In this document: one piece after another, positions 58,601 to 64,000 of the stretch
Layout of the letters: every line of letters starts with the position of its first letter
How positions within the stretch are numbered: position 1 is the stretch's first letter
Source: an uncultured beta proteobacterium
Lineage (GTDB): Bacteria; Pseudomonadota; Gammaproteobacteria; Burkholderiales; SG8-41
Reading direction: 5' to 3'
Assembly: GCA_903889565.1 (NCBI GenBank)
Contig: CAISYC010000022.1
Location: 21,877 to 85,876, forward strand
Length of the DNA stretch: 64,000 nucleotides
Translations under genes and position numbers: made by a program
Notes under the pieces: model-generated
The model's database searches: none
Seen by the model: only the letters and a program-made list of their open reading frames with translations
Told to the model about the DNA's origin: nothing

Positions 58601-58737
58601 TCGCGGTGGTGGGCGGGCTGGTCTTCTCGCAGTTTCTGACGCTTTACGTGACGCCCGTGTTCTATGTGAGCATGGATCGCGCAATTACGATGATGCGAAA
58701 TTTCATGGGTCGCAAATCGATCCCCGCGAACAACTGA
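55633..58737 (+). CDS. RND multidrug efflux permease, copy 2 (MdtB/MdtC-like)
   Basis: 1034-residue paralogue of the preceding pump, collinear along its whole length and with the same relay aspartates (GFVVDDAIVVLEN). Differences gather in the middle (TTTHDEKHGWLFNWSEK against KPSHERGWLFRWSER) and at the C-terminus. MdtBC of Escherichia coli forms a mixed trimer of two such pumps; the same may hold here. It lies 109 bases after copy 1 and ends the operon. Confidence 0.94.
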   Translation: MNVSKIFIERPVASSVLFASILFFGWLGFQSLPVNDLPNVDFPTISVTAVLPGGSPEVMANTVALPLERAFSQIPGVDEMTSSSTTGNTRITMTFSLDRDIDAAAQDVQTGIAQAIRFLPSDMDPPSLRKVNPADSPVLYLAVSAKNVPMSDLDKFADSHISQRFSTVNGVAQVQVFGSQKYAVRLFVDPNALATRGLGLDQVVDSIRTANANLPSGALQGDARNFTVKSNGGLGHAADFNPVIIAYKNGKAVRLSDIGHAEDGVENERVLSWYNGDRAELLAVYRQPGANTVEVVEKLKDMLPSIEREAPAGTSVKVVIDRSEFIRDSIHEVNFTLVLSIFLVVAVILAFLRNVRATLVTALVLPAAVLGTFAVMHLVGFSLNNLSLMAITLAVGFVVDDAIVVLENITRHMEMGKERLQASIEGAKEIFSTVVTMTAALTIVFVPIMFMQGMIGRLFREFAVTVGVSILISGVVSLTITPMLCSRMLTTTHDEKHGWLFNWSEKMFDVARDFYIDTLRLVLRFRGTVLLGSAVVLLFMGVLYDTVSKGFIPRQDTGVINGVTRAREGTTFKTTIGTIQSLGELIGKNKNVESVLSTAGQGAGGEFGDNVGRFVIRLKSKADGTRTDGADEVIQQIRREARANTNVQLFLSNPPAIRIGGTVSTSDYIYTLTGTDLQSLYGPGQKMLARLAALPILQDVSTNLQLSNPEIQLKILRDRASLLGITSEQIESVLYNAFGGRKISTLFGASDQYQVMFEVDRRYQTDINAMNSIFVRSDTGLMIPMSAVAEIKSGVGPVSVAHSGQLPAVILSFNLAPGVSVGDAVSAIEGIAKEVLPDTITGEFAGNAKAFQAAFQSLPVLLAITVILIYMILAILYEHYGYPLTILTALPFAGFGALLMLIIFRQELNIFSFVGIILLVGLVKKNGIMMVDFALQMQRERGMLPMEAIVEACKVRFRPIMMTTMAAIFSTLPIALGLGAGAETRRPLGIAVVGGLVFSQFLTLYVTPVFYVSMDRAITMMRNFMGRKSIPANN

Positions 58738-58794
58738 TCGATGCGTTAACGATTTTGCAGGCAAATGTTTTTACGGTATTTTCCCGGAAGTGCT

Positions 58795-58822
58795 TTGCCC
58801 GGACCGGCGGCGGTGATACAAT
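58795..58822 (+). promoter_or_regulatory. Promoter of the initiator tRNA gene
   Basis: TTGCCC (58795-58800), a 16-base spacer and TACAAT (58817-58822) lie 11 bases before the mature tRNA start, a normal stable-RNA promoter position. Confidence 0.55.
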
Positions 58823-58833
58823 GCGCGCTCAGA

Positions 58834-58910
58834 CGCGGGGTGGAGCAGTCTGGCAGCTCGTCGGGCTCATAACCCGAAGGTCACAGGTTCAAATCCTGTC
58901 CCCGCAACCA
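58834..58910 (+). tRNA. Initiator tRNA-Met (CAT)
   Basis: 77 bases folding as a cloverleaf. The acceptor arm CGCGGGG pairs with CCCCGC and leaves the C1-A72 mismatch that marks the initiator. The anticodon loop is CTCATAA with three G-C pairs at the top of the anticodon stem (GGG/CCC), also an initiator feature. The T arm has GGTTCAAATCC and ACCA ends the gene. Its 3' end is a likely insertion point for the island that follows. Confidence 0.96.
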
Positions 58911-58919
58911 AACATTTCA

Positions 58920-58949
58920 ACGGCTTACCTTCGGGTAGGCCGTTTTTGT
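58920..58949 (+). terminator. Rho-independent terminator of the tRNA gene
   Basis: ACGGCTTACC, loop TTCG, GGTAGGCCGT, then TTTTTG. A stable stem with one G-T pair and a T-run ten bases after the tRNA. Confidence 0.85.
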
Positions 58950-58958
58950 TTGTGCTCT

Positions 58959-58977
58959 GGGTAGCACAGGGGTAGCA
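58959..58977 (+). repeat. Two tandem GGGTAGCA repeats
   Basis: GGGTAGCA occurs at 58959-58966 and again at 58970-58977, 11 bases apart, just after the tRNA terminator. One helical turn of spacing fits integrase arm-type or accessory protein sites next to a tRNA attachment site, but no integrase gene remains here. Confidence 0.35.
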
Positions 58978-59074
58978 AAGAATTTCGGTTACGGGTGCTC
59001 AGGCCGCCGAAATGCGCCGTTCGAATGTGCGGCGGCAACAATATCTCGCCAAACGGGAGTTGCCCAAATTGCTC

Positions 59075-59287
59075 TCAATCCTCGAATAGGGCGCTTATCG
59101 GCACCCGAAGGCCGCCGGCGAGCGTTTCCACAGCGTCGAGCGACGGATTCGCCTTACCCCGCTCGATCCGACTCATATAAGACCTCGCGAAGCCGCAACG
59201 ATCTGCGAGCGCTTCCTGCGAGAGTTTGGTCGTCCGCCGTAGGGCGGCAACACGTAGGCCGAATTTTTTCCGGAGCGGGGTTCGCAC
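59075..59287 (-). CDS. Xre-family HTH transcriptional regulator
   Basis: 70 residues, essentially one helix-turn-helix domain: LRVAALRRTTKLSQEALADRCGFARSYMSRIERGKANPSLDAVETLAGGL. GTG start near AGGGC. It probably acts as a repressor of nearby island genes; such single-domain regulators are common in phage-derived elements. It is divergent from the small membrane protein gene. Confidence 0.82.
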   Translation of the reverse strand: MRTPLRKKFGLRVAALRRTTKLSQEALADRCGFARSYMSRIERGKANPSLDAVETLAGGLRVPISALFED

Positions 59288-59350
59288 GCCCTAGAATTTG
59301 AGCCAGCGTATACTAATTGACCACGCACTAATCGTGACAATTTCGCTAAC

Positions 59351-59707
59351 GTGATATCGTTAACTGAAAATCAATGGCACATGATTCGCGTGCTCACTTT
59401 CAACGCTGTGCTATTCGGCGTGCCAATAATATGGTTTGCAGTGGGTCAAAAAAATAATGGGCCAAACTGCAGCAGTCTCGAATTCGTCGTCCAAGAGGCG
59501 GCAGAATGTGTAGTAACAAGCAGCGCGATGCTGGAGAGGCGCGTAAAAATTCACGCGGTATACGGTGTGCCTGCCGAACATCTCGCCGATGCAAATACCT
59601 GTCCCAAACTCTTAGATAACGCTGAAAGTGCAGGATTCGGGCGGGCTGAGCTTGTCAGGTTGGGTGATTGGATGCAAAAGCATGAAAGCAACGTGCCATC
59701 CTATTGA
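59351..59707 (+). CDS. Small hypothetical membrane-anchored protein
   Basis: 118 residues from GTG 59351, or 108 from ATG 59381. A single hydrophobic segment (VLTFNAVLFGVPIIWFAVG) at the N-terminus is followed by a soluble part with three cysteines. No family is recognised. Codon usage is more AT-rich than in the chromosomal core, as in its neighbours to the right. Confidence 0.5.
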   Translation: MISLTENQWHMIRVLTFNAVLFGVPIIWFAVGQKNNGPNCSSLEFVVQEAAECVVTSSAMLERRVKIHAVYGVPAEHLADANTCPKLLDNAESAGFGRAELVRLGDWMQKHESNVPSY

Positions 59708-59792
59708 ATGAAAAATCACGGTTCTACATTTTGCAATGACGAGCGCGTATCGGTGTGGCTGGCGCGCAAAAACTGATCTGGTAGGCGCCCTT

Positions 59793-60128
59793 ATGTCCGA
59801 CAACTGGCTTCAAATTTACCTGATCGAATCCATCGATAAGAACATATGCCTCTCGTTCTGCACCACCTGTGGCGCAATGGAATTTCGCAGTGGTGTTCTT
59901 GCCGCGTTGGCACAAGCGACTGGCCAGCCGCAACGGCTAATTATGGATGAGGATAGTGCTCGCAGCATTCTTAATGCTATGGCTGGCCTGAAGCCAATCG
60001 ACCGCGATCAAGCAAAATTTGGTGAGGCATTCGATACTGTGCTGTCGGAAGTCCGGATAACCATCGGCGATGCGGAGATGAGGCGATTTCTTGGGCAGCA
60101 TTGGAGCAGGTTGCAGAGTCTTGTTTGA
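59793..60128 (+). CDS. Hypothetical protein
   Basis: 111 residues from ATG 59793 (AGGCG upstream); an ATG at 59736 would add 19 unlikely residues. No signal or membrane segment. It contains a CTTC motif near residue 24 and a helical C-terminal half. No family is recognised. It lies 29 bases before the J-domain gene and may be transcribed with it. Confidence 0.5.
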   Translation: MSDNWLQIYLIESIDKNICLSFCTTCGAMEFRSGVLAALAQATGQPQRLIMDEDSARSILNAMAGLKPIDRDQAKFGEAFDTVLSEVRITIGDAEMRRFLGQHWSRLQSLV

Positions 60129-60157
60129 GCTGCAATTCGAATGGGTTCGTTTAGATT

Positions 60158-60877
60158 ATGGCTAAAGTTCATACGCATTACGACAATTTGAAAGTAGCTC
60201 GTGACGCGCCGCCCGAGGTCATTCGCGCCGCCTACAGGGCGCTGTCCCAAAGATACCATCCAGACCGAAATCCTAACGATACCGAAGCCGCACGCATTAT
60301 GACGATCATCAATGCGTCTTACGCGGTGCTGTCCGATCCCGAGCGGCGCCGACAACACGATGAGTGGATTCGCCAGGAGGAGCAGTCTCGCGGACAGAGT
60401 AGGCCGTTCGATAGTCGGCCAAGTGGTGCGAGTCGTCATCCCGAGCCTTCCCCCTTGCAAAAAGCTGCTGCGCGAAAACGTGCGCGAGAAGAAGCGGCAA
60501 ATCGACAGCGTGAGATGCATGAGGCTGCTGCACGACGACGCTGGAATGCGTCTAGAGAAATGTCGGTTGCGGCCAAGGTGGCCGACTATTTGGCGCACGC
60601 ACAAAAGTACTGGCATTTCTATGGCGCCGGAATACTCGTCCTTGGCGTGCTCGTAGTCGTAAGCGGTAGAGATGCTGCTAAAGAGGCTATTAACATTGAC
60701 GACCTACCGGTGCAAACGGACGCTGTGTCTGCGACACGCAGCCCGTCCACTCCGGAACATAAGACGGAATGGTCGCCGGACGAAGTTTCTCCAGCGCCTC
60801 ATTCGCGGTTAGCATCGAGACAGGATTCTGTGGCTTCGCGCCCCCCCGTTAATACGGATCAGCGTTTTGATTTGTAG
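60158..60877 (+). CDS. J-domain protein, N-terminal part of a disrupted gene
   Basis: 239 residues. An N-terminal J domain (about 6-70) has the HPD motif at 34-36 and should stimulate DnaK. A basic Arg/Ala-rich linker leads to one membrane helix (about 153-169) and a Ser/Pro-rich segment. TAG at 60875-60877 ends it, but the same reading frame continues past the stop into a conserved-looking domain, so this looks like the front of a longer ancestral protein. The product could still be made as a membrane-bound J protein. Confidence 0.8.
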   Translation: MAKVHTHYDNLKVARDAPPEVIRAAYRALSQRYHPDRNPNDTEAARIMTIINASYAVLSDPERRRQHDEWIRQEEQSRGQSRPFDSRPSGASRHPEPSPLQKAAARKRAREEAANRQREMHEAAARRRWNASREMSVAAKVADYLAHAQKYWHFYGAGILVLGVLVVVSGRDAAKEAINIDDLPVQTDAVSATRSPSTPEHKTEWSPDEVSPAPHSRLASRQDSVASRPPVNTDQRFDL

Positions 60878-61289
60878 CAGTTCCCTTTGCCTCCTACGGG
60901 CTTTTACAGTGGATATAGGCAAGACAGTCCCGTCGAGTTGATGGCGCCCCTCACGCTAGTTACTCAGGCAGGTCCCCATTATTTTATTAGGGTCTTTAAT
61001 CCCGAGACTCGCGCAACAGTTTTGACCGCATTTGTTAGGGCGGGTGAGCGAGCAGACTTGGGAGTCCCGTTTGGCATTTATAGAATCCACTATGCGATTG
61101 GGAAAAAATGGTATGGGGAGAATTATTTGTTTGGGCCGGAAACTGAAGTAGGGGACGGCGGATTCAAATTTCGATTTCCATTTTGTTCAGAAAGAAGATG
61201 GAATAGAACGGATTGGCCGCACCGTCATGCTGTATGCAAAAATCGGTGGAAACTTGAAAACGCATAGCATTAAGGCAACTGATTTTTAA
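60878..61289 (+). pseudogene. Frameshifted C-terminal domain of the J-domain protein
   Basis: After the TAG, the same frame encodes PLPPTGFYSGY, VFNPETRATVLTAFVRAGE and VPFGIYRIHYAIGKKWYG...LFGPETE, a domain known at the C-terminus of some J-domain and Sel1-type proteins. The frame is lost in an AAATTT run at 61166-61171. Continuing one base over gives FDFHFVQKEDG, GRTVMLYAKIGGNLKTHSIK and a stop at 61287-61289, which is how the domain normally ends. So one base was gained. An open frame from TTG 60887 to 61267 exists but ends in unrelated residues. Confidence 0.75.
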
Positions 61290-61537
61290 GAGTCTGTGTA
61301 GCGGTTTTCGCTCCTCGACCTTGTTGAGTAGCAGGCCGATCTCCTGATCGCACCTTGATCGGCGACCCAATGAAAATCTCCCCGACTTGACGTCGGCGAG
61401 CCAACGGTAAATACTGCTGTCGCCCTCGTAATTCCGCGACGCCTGCTTTGGGAGTGGGTTAGTCTCTACGGATGCACGGGGGTTTTCCTTTTCCGGCGCG
61501 GTATCGCCCTCATAGAGAATCTCTGAGCGACAAATAG
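61290..61537. other. Island intergenic region
   Basis: 248 bases between the broken J-domain gene and the ATPase gene. An open frame runs on the minus strand across most of it into 61164 but lacks a good start and recognisable homology. I support no gene here. Confidence 0.4.
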
Positions 61538-62458
61538 ATGATGGAAGTGCTCATTGAGAATTTCCGTGGCATCGAGCGGGTGCAAATAGTAATGGCGCCG
61601 ATCGCACTCCTGTTCGGTAAAAGTCATCAGGGGAAATCTTCCATTTGCCAGTGTGTAGGAGCGGCACTGACCGGCCGCGCCGGCCCCTTCATTCGCGCCG
61701 CACGCAATGCAGATGAGTTTGCGGTACTGCCCACCAAGACCGCGTTGAATGGGCGTGGGCGCGACGGAGTAGGCAGCGGCAGCGTGACTATCAAGGCCGA
61801 AGCCGGAGCGACGACTCTGGGCTTGCCAAATTGCGAAGTCACGAGCACCGGCAACGCGCCGAAGTCCTCCGTTTACGCGGCCGGCATGGTAAAGGTTATG
61901 GCGCTAAAGCCGATGGATAGGTTTGAATTGCTGATGAACCTGCTTTCGGTGATGCTGGTAGGTGACGAAATCGGGGCAGAGTCGAGCGGCACCTCGACAA
62001 TCATGGCCAACGCGGCTAACTTGGAGATACTGGCTCCGGACGGATCGCGTCATTCGATGCCGGCGAACAGGCTTCAGTTGCTCAACAACGCCGTGCTGCA
62101 GAGCGTTACTGGGGCGGCCGGTTACCAGCCAGTTTCGATCGACGAGAACCTTCAATTGCGCTTCGGCGGCCGGCACTACGATTTGCTGTCCGAGCCGGAG
62201 AAGTTTCGCGTCGACGTCGTGCTCCAGATCGCTATAGCGCTTGTCGACAAAAGCTCGTGCGTTATTATCGACGGCGCCGATATTCTCGACACGGACGGTC
62301 GCAATGGCCTGTTCGCCGCGCTCGCCAGTGCAGGGACGAGCCTGCTTTCTCTGGTCGGCCTGACTGCCGCCGGAGAGATGGGTATACCGAATCTCGCCAA
62401 GCATGGCATGGGGGTAACCTATCGCGTCGTCGATGGCGCCTGCACCACGATGGACTAA
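61538..62458 (+). CDS. SbcC/RecF-type P-loop ATPase lacking its coiled coil
   Basis: 306 residues. The N-terminal lobe starts LIENFRGIERVQI with Walker A GKSHQGKS at 27-34. The C-terminal lobe has a signature-like LSEPEKFRVDVVLQIAIA (217-234) and Walker B CVIIDGADILD (241-251). Phage and plasmid relatives have several hundred residues of coiled coil between the lobes; here only about 20 residues (141-160) separate them. The gene is either an internally deleted remnant or a compact variant. ATP binding remains plausible. Function unknown. Confidence 0.6.
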   Translation: MMEVLIENFRGIERVQIVMAPIALLFGKSHQGKSSICQCVGAALTGRAGPFIRAARNADEFAVLPTKTALNGRGRDGVGSGSVTIKAEAGATTLGLPNCEVTSTGNAPKSSVYAAGMVKVMALKPMDRFELLMNLLSVMLVGDEIGAESSGTSTIMANAANLEILAPDGSRHSMPANRLQLLNNAVLQSVTGAAGYQPVSIDENLQLRFGGRHYDLLSEPEKFRVDVVLQIAIALVDKSSCVIIDGADILDTDGRNGLFAALASAGTSLLSLVGLTAAGEMGIPNLAKHGMGVTYRVVDGACTTMD

Positions 62459-62580
62459 GAAGGCAACGCCACCGAGCACTTACGGCCGATTGGCGGCTTG
62501 ACGAAGGCGCCACGCAGCATGACCGCGGTGCGGAGGGCTTCCAAAGAGCGGCGCCGGGCCTCAGGTGTTGTGGGTCCCGT

Positions 62581-62675
62581 CGAAAAGCCTCATGAGACTC
62601 CTACCTCGTCGCGGGGCCGCGCCGATTTCGGCGGTAGCAGTCGGAGGGTCGCGCATTGCAAAGGGCGCGACTTCC
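62581..62675 (+). repeat. Hairpin-forming repeat, copy A
   Basis: Roughly 95 bases similar (about 70-75 percent by eye) to 63491-63585. The core reads GACTCCTACCTCGTCGCG...GGTAGCAGTC and folds back on itself. It flanks the minus-strand gene 62685-63296 on its 3' side. Confidence 0.5.
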
Positions 62676-62684
62676 ATGCTTCGT

Positions 62685-63296
62685 TTACAGTGAAAACTGA
62701 GGCCAGAGACTCGGCACCTTCCAAAGATCGTTCGCGATCTTCCGTGGTGCGTCTTCGAAGTGCCAAAGGCATGGGGTCGGAGAAATACCGACGAGAACAG
62801 GAATCCTCAGTCCCGGAGATGGCAGCGTCGAGGCGTAAGCGGTCAGTCGCTTATTACCCTCCAGTATCGTAAATGGACCTTCGCGACGATGACCCCACAG
62901 AATGATTCGCTTCCAATCTGCCGGTAACTCATCCAACTTGATTGGTTTACGAACAGCAACTTTTGCCAATTCGTTGTGGTCACTTGGGTCGGTCGGGTTT
63001 TCCCAACCACAACGCGAGACCGCGTGTAATTCCGACAGTTCCCTGTCAGTAAGGTACTGAACCTCAAACCATTGAGTATCAGGCGGCACTTCGCCCAAGA
63101 GGTGAGCGCGAAAATAGTAAAGTATACGGAGGCGGTAGTGATTTTCAATCGGGTCGTTGAGATTGGGTGCGTCGACTATCCTCATCTCCGTTGGTGGTAG
63201 AAATCCAGCCGCGTTATATCGTTCGGCTTGGAGGAACTCCGCCACGAAATAATGTATCGAAACCGCTGATCCCCAATGCATCGCTGACAGTGGCAT
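62685..63296 (-). CDS. Hypothetical protein with a ParB-like EGNKRLTAY motif
   Basis: 203 residues. ATG 63294-63296 is chosen because GGAG lies five bases upstream; the open frame extends to 63386 without a better start. Aromatic and charged throughout, no signal or membrane segment. The FTILEGNKRLTAYAS segment near residue 150 resembles the GNHR-type motif of ParB/sulfiredoxin-fold domains, but the rest is not recognised. It stands alone on the minus strand between two related hairpin repeats. Confidence 0.55.
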   Translation of the reverse strand: MPLSAMHWGSAVSIHYFVAEFLQAERYNAAGFLPPTEMRIVDAPNLNDPIENHYRLRILYYFRAHLLGEVPPDTQWFEVQYLTDRELSELHAVSRCGWENPTDPSDHNELAKVAVRKPIKLDELPADWKRIILWGHRREGPFTILEGNKRLTAYASTLPSPGLRIPVLVGISPTPCLWHFEDAPRKIANDLWKVPSLWPQFSL

Positions 63297-63764
63297 TTTC
63301 GCTCCACGAACAATGAGGAATGAATATATCACCCACCGGCCTAGAATTTCATCGGTTTTTTCGTGGGCTACTCCGCGTGCCAACAATACGCGTGAACGTC
63401 AATTCGACTCTTTGGAATCCCGAGTTACTGCACCTACGCCCTGACCGCCAGATGCACCTCGACGAAGCAAGCCGGGTGCCGGTAAGTCACCGACAGAGCT
63501 CTTGCGGGACTCCTGCCTCGTCGCGAGCTCGCGCCGATTCTGGCACGGGCAGTCGGAAGTTGTGGACACGGAAGGGTAGGACTTTTTTGTCCAACTCACG
63601 AGGGGAGTATGAGTGGTTCATAATTAGTCGTTACAGACAAACTTGGACGTTTACCTCTTCACGTGGAGCCACCGACAAGCCGGCAGTGAATAGCGATCAC
63701 AATCACTACTCAGCGAAAGTCCACCATGAAATTTCCCCGAGACACCTACCTCGAATACAAGGTT
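63297..63764. other. Island region without a supported gene
   Basis: About 470 bases between the hypothetical gene and the IS element, including repeat copy B. Open frames here have poor starts and no recognisable features. Confidence 0.4.
63491..63585 (+). repeat. Hairpin-forming repeat, copy B
   Basis: Counterpart of 62581-62675. The core reads GACTCCTGCCTCGTCGCG...GGGCAGTC. Compared with copy A, TACC/GGTA has become TGCC/GGCA, so pairing is kept while bases change. Confidence 0.5.
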
Positions 63765-64000
63765 TGAGCTTCCCCCGAAATTTCGTCTTCCAAGAGGTGG
63801 GTATAAACTCAACTGACAGGAAGGAAGAAATATGTTCAAGATACCGAAGCAGGAATTCACGGCTGAGTTTAGGCAATTGGCGGTTGATCGCGTGAAGGCG
63901 GGCCAAGGTTTCGCGGCCACCGCAAGGGAGCTCGGGATGAACGAGCAGACGCTGCGTAACTGGGTCAAAGCGGCGAAGGCCGGAAAACTCAATCCACCGA
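63765..64000 (+). mobile_element. IS3-family insertion sequence, left end (partial)
   Basis: The sequence from TGAGCTTCCCCCGAAA resembles IS3-family terminal repeats, which start with TGA and carry a C-run. It lies 67 bases before an orfA-type transposase start. The right end is outside the window, so the exact boundary and target duplication cannot be confirmed. Confidence 0.5.
63832..64000 (+). CDS. IS3-family transposase OrfA (partial)
   Basis: 56 codons are visible and the frame is open at the edge. The start MFKIPKQEFTAEFRQLAVD leads into the helix-turn-helix ATARELGMNEQTLRNWVKAA of the OrfA DNA-binding domain. A strong AGGAAGGAAG ribosome site precedes ATG 63832. OrfB would follow beyond the window. 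Confidence 0.85.
   Translation, partial: MFKIPKQEFTAEFRQLAVDRVKAGQGFAATARELGMNEQTLRNWVKAAKAGKLNPP

Noticed and set aside
61164..61530. Minus-strand open frame across the end of the J-domain remnant
   Set aside because: No credible start or family; overlaps a plus-strand frame with clear domain similarity.
62498..62872. 124-residue plus-strand frame
   Set aside because: Ser/Arg-rich, runs through repeat copy A and the 3' end of the minus-strand gene; no features.
62581..63585. Integron attC sites
   Set aside because: The repeats are palindromic, but I do not see the RYYYAAC/GTTRRRY core pair, and no integrase is present.
63741..63806. Third copy of the island hairpin repeat (CACCTACCTC...GAGGTGGGTA)
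   Set aside because: The pairing is good but the right half lies in the presumed IS end, and similarity to copies A and B is limited to about a dozen bases.
1..64000. CRISPR arrays or rRNA genes
   Set aside because: No regularly spaced short repeats and no rRNA-like sequence were seen.

Overview
The window is high-GC bacterial chromosome, most probably from a betaproteobacterium. Pointers to this are the urt/fmd amide-urea cluster, the surE-pcm-nlpD order, the alaC-hom-thrC order, a Bug-type solute receptor and the PHP/yciO/M50/trpS/scpA/scpB run. I cannot assign a genus. The last ~5 kb, after an initiator tRNA gene, looks different: lower GC, small unknown genes, broken genes and the start of an insertion sequence. 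I read it as a decaying genomic island.

Layout. 1-1836 (-): a transporter-like sensor protein running off the left edge. 2179-9952 (+): five-gene ABC importer for urea or short amides (urtABCDE type), formamidase fmdA, zinc-ribbon fmdB and aliphatic amidase amiE, so uptake and hydrolysis of small amides are encoded together. A MoxR-type ATPase and a VWA protein (9992-12400) follow in the same direction. 12535-15648 (+): an isolated soxB, an OmpH/Skp-like chaperone and a nitrilase-family amidase. 15656-16108 (-): a VOC protein. 16314-18702 (+): surE-pcm-nlpD, without the rpoS often found next. 18724-22675 (-): moxR-DUF58-transglutaminase operon. 22785-23708 (+): histone-deacetylase-like amidohydrolase. 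23749-24117 (-): Mth938-like protein. 24209-28135 (+): alaC-hom-thrC. 28154-28990 (-): nadC. 29046-30539 (+): membrane-anchored FMN glutamate-synthase-like protein. 30634-33213 (+): clpB with a clear heat-shock promoter. 33459-35675 (+): PAS-PAS-GGDEF-EAL protein. 35783-36754 (+): Bug receptor.

36751-39876 holds a four-rhodanese protein (-) divergent from a cytochrome b561 plus molybdopterin oxidoreductase pair (+), possibly linked to soxB in sulfur chemistry. rhlE (-), an HNH nuclease (+), an internally duplicated four-helix membrane protein (-) and a DUF1223 protein (-) follow. 43903-48914 (+) is the housekeeping run PHP phosphatase-yciO-M50 protease-trpS-scpA-scpB. After a DUF2237 gene (-), 49519-58737 (+) encodes a complete tripartite efflux system: outer-membrane factor, adaptor and two closely similar RND pumps in tandem.

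58834-58910 is initiator tRNA-Met. Beyond it lie an Xre-type repressor, two small unknown genes, a J-domain gene broken by a stop and a frameshift, a P-loop ATPase that seems to have lost its coiled coil, an unknown gene bracketed by two hairpin-forming repeats, and the 5' end of an IS3-type element at the right edge. No CRISPR array, rRNA gene or intact integrase is visible.
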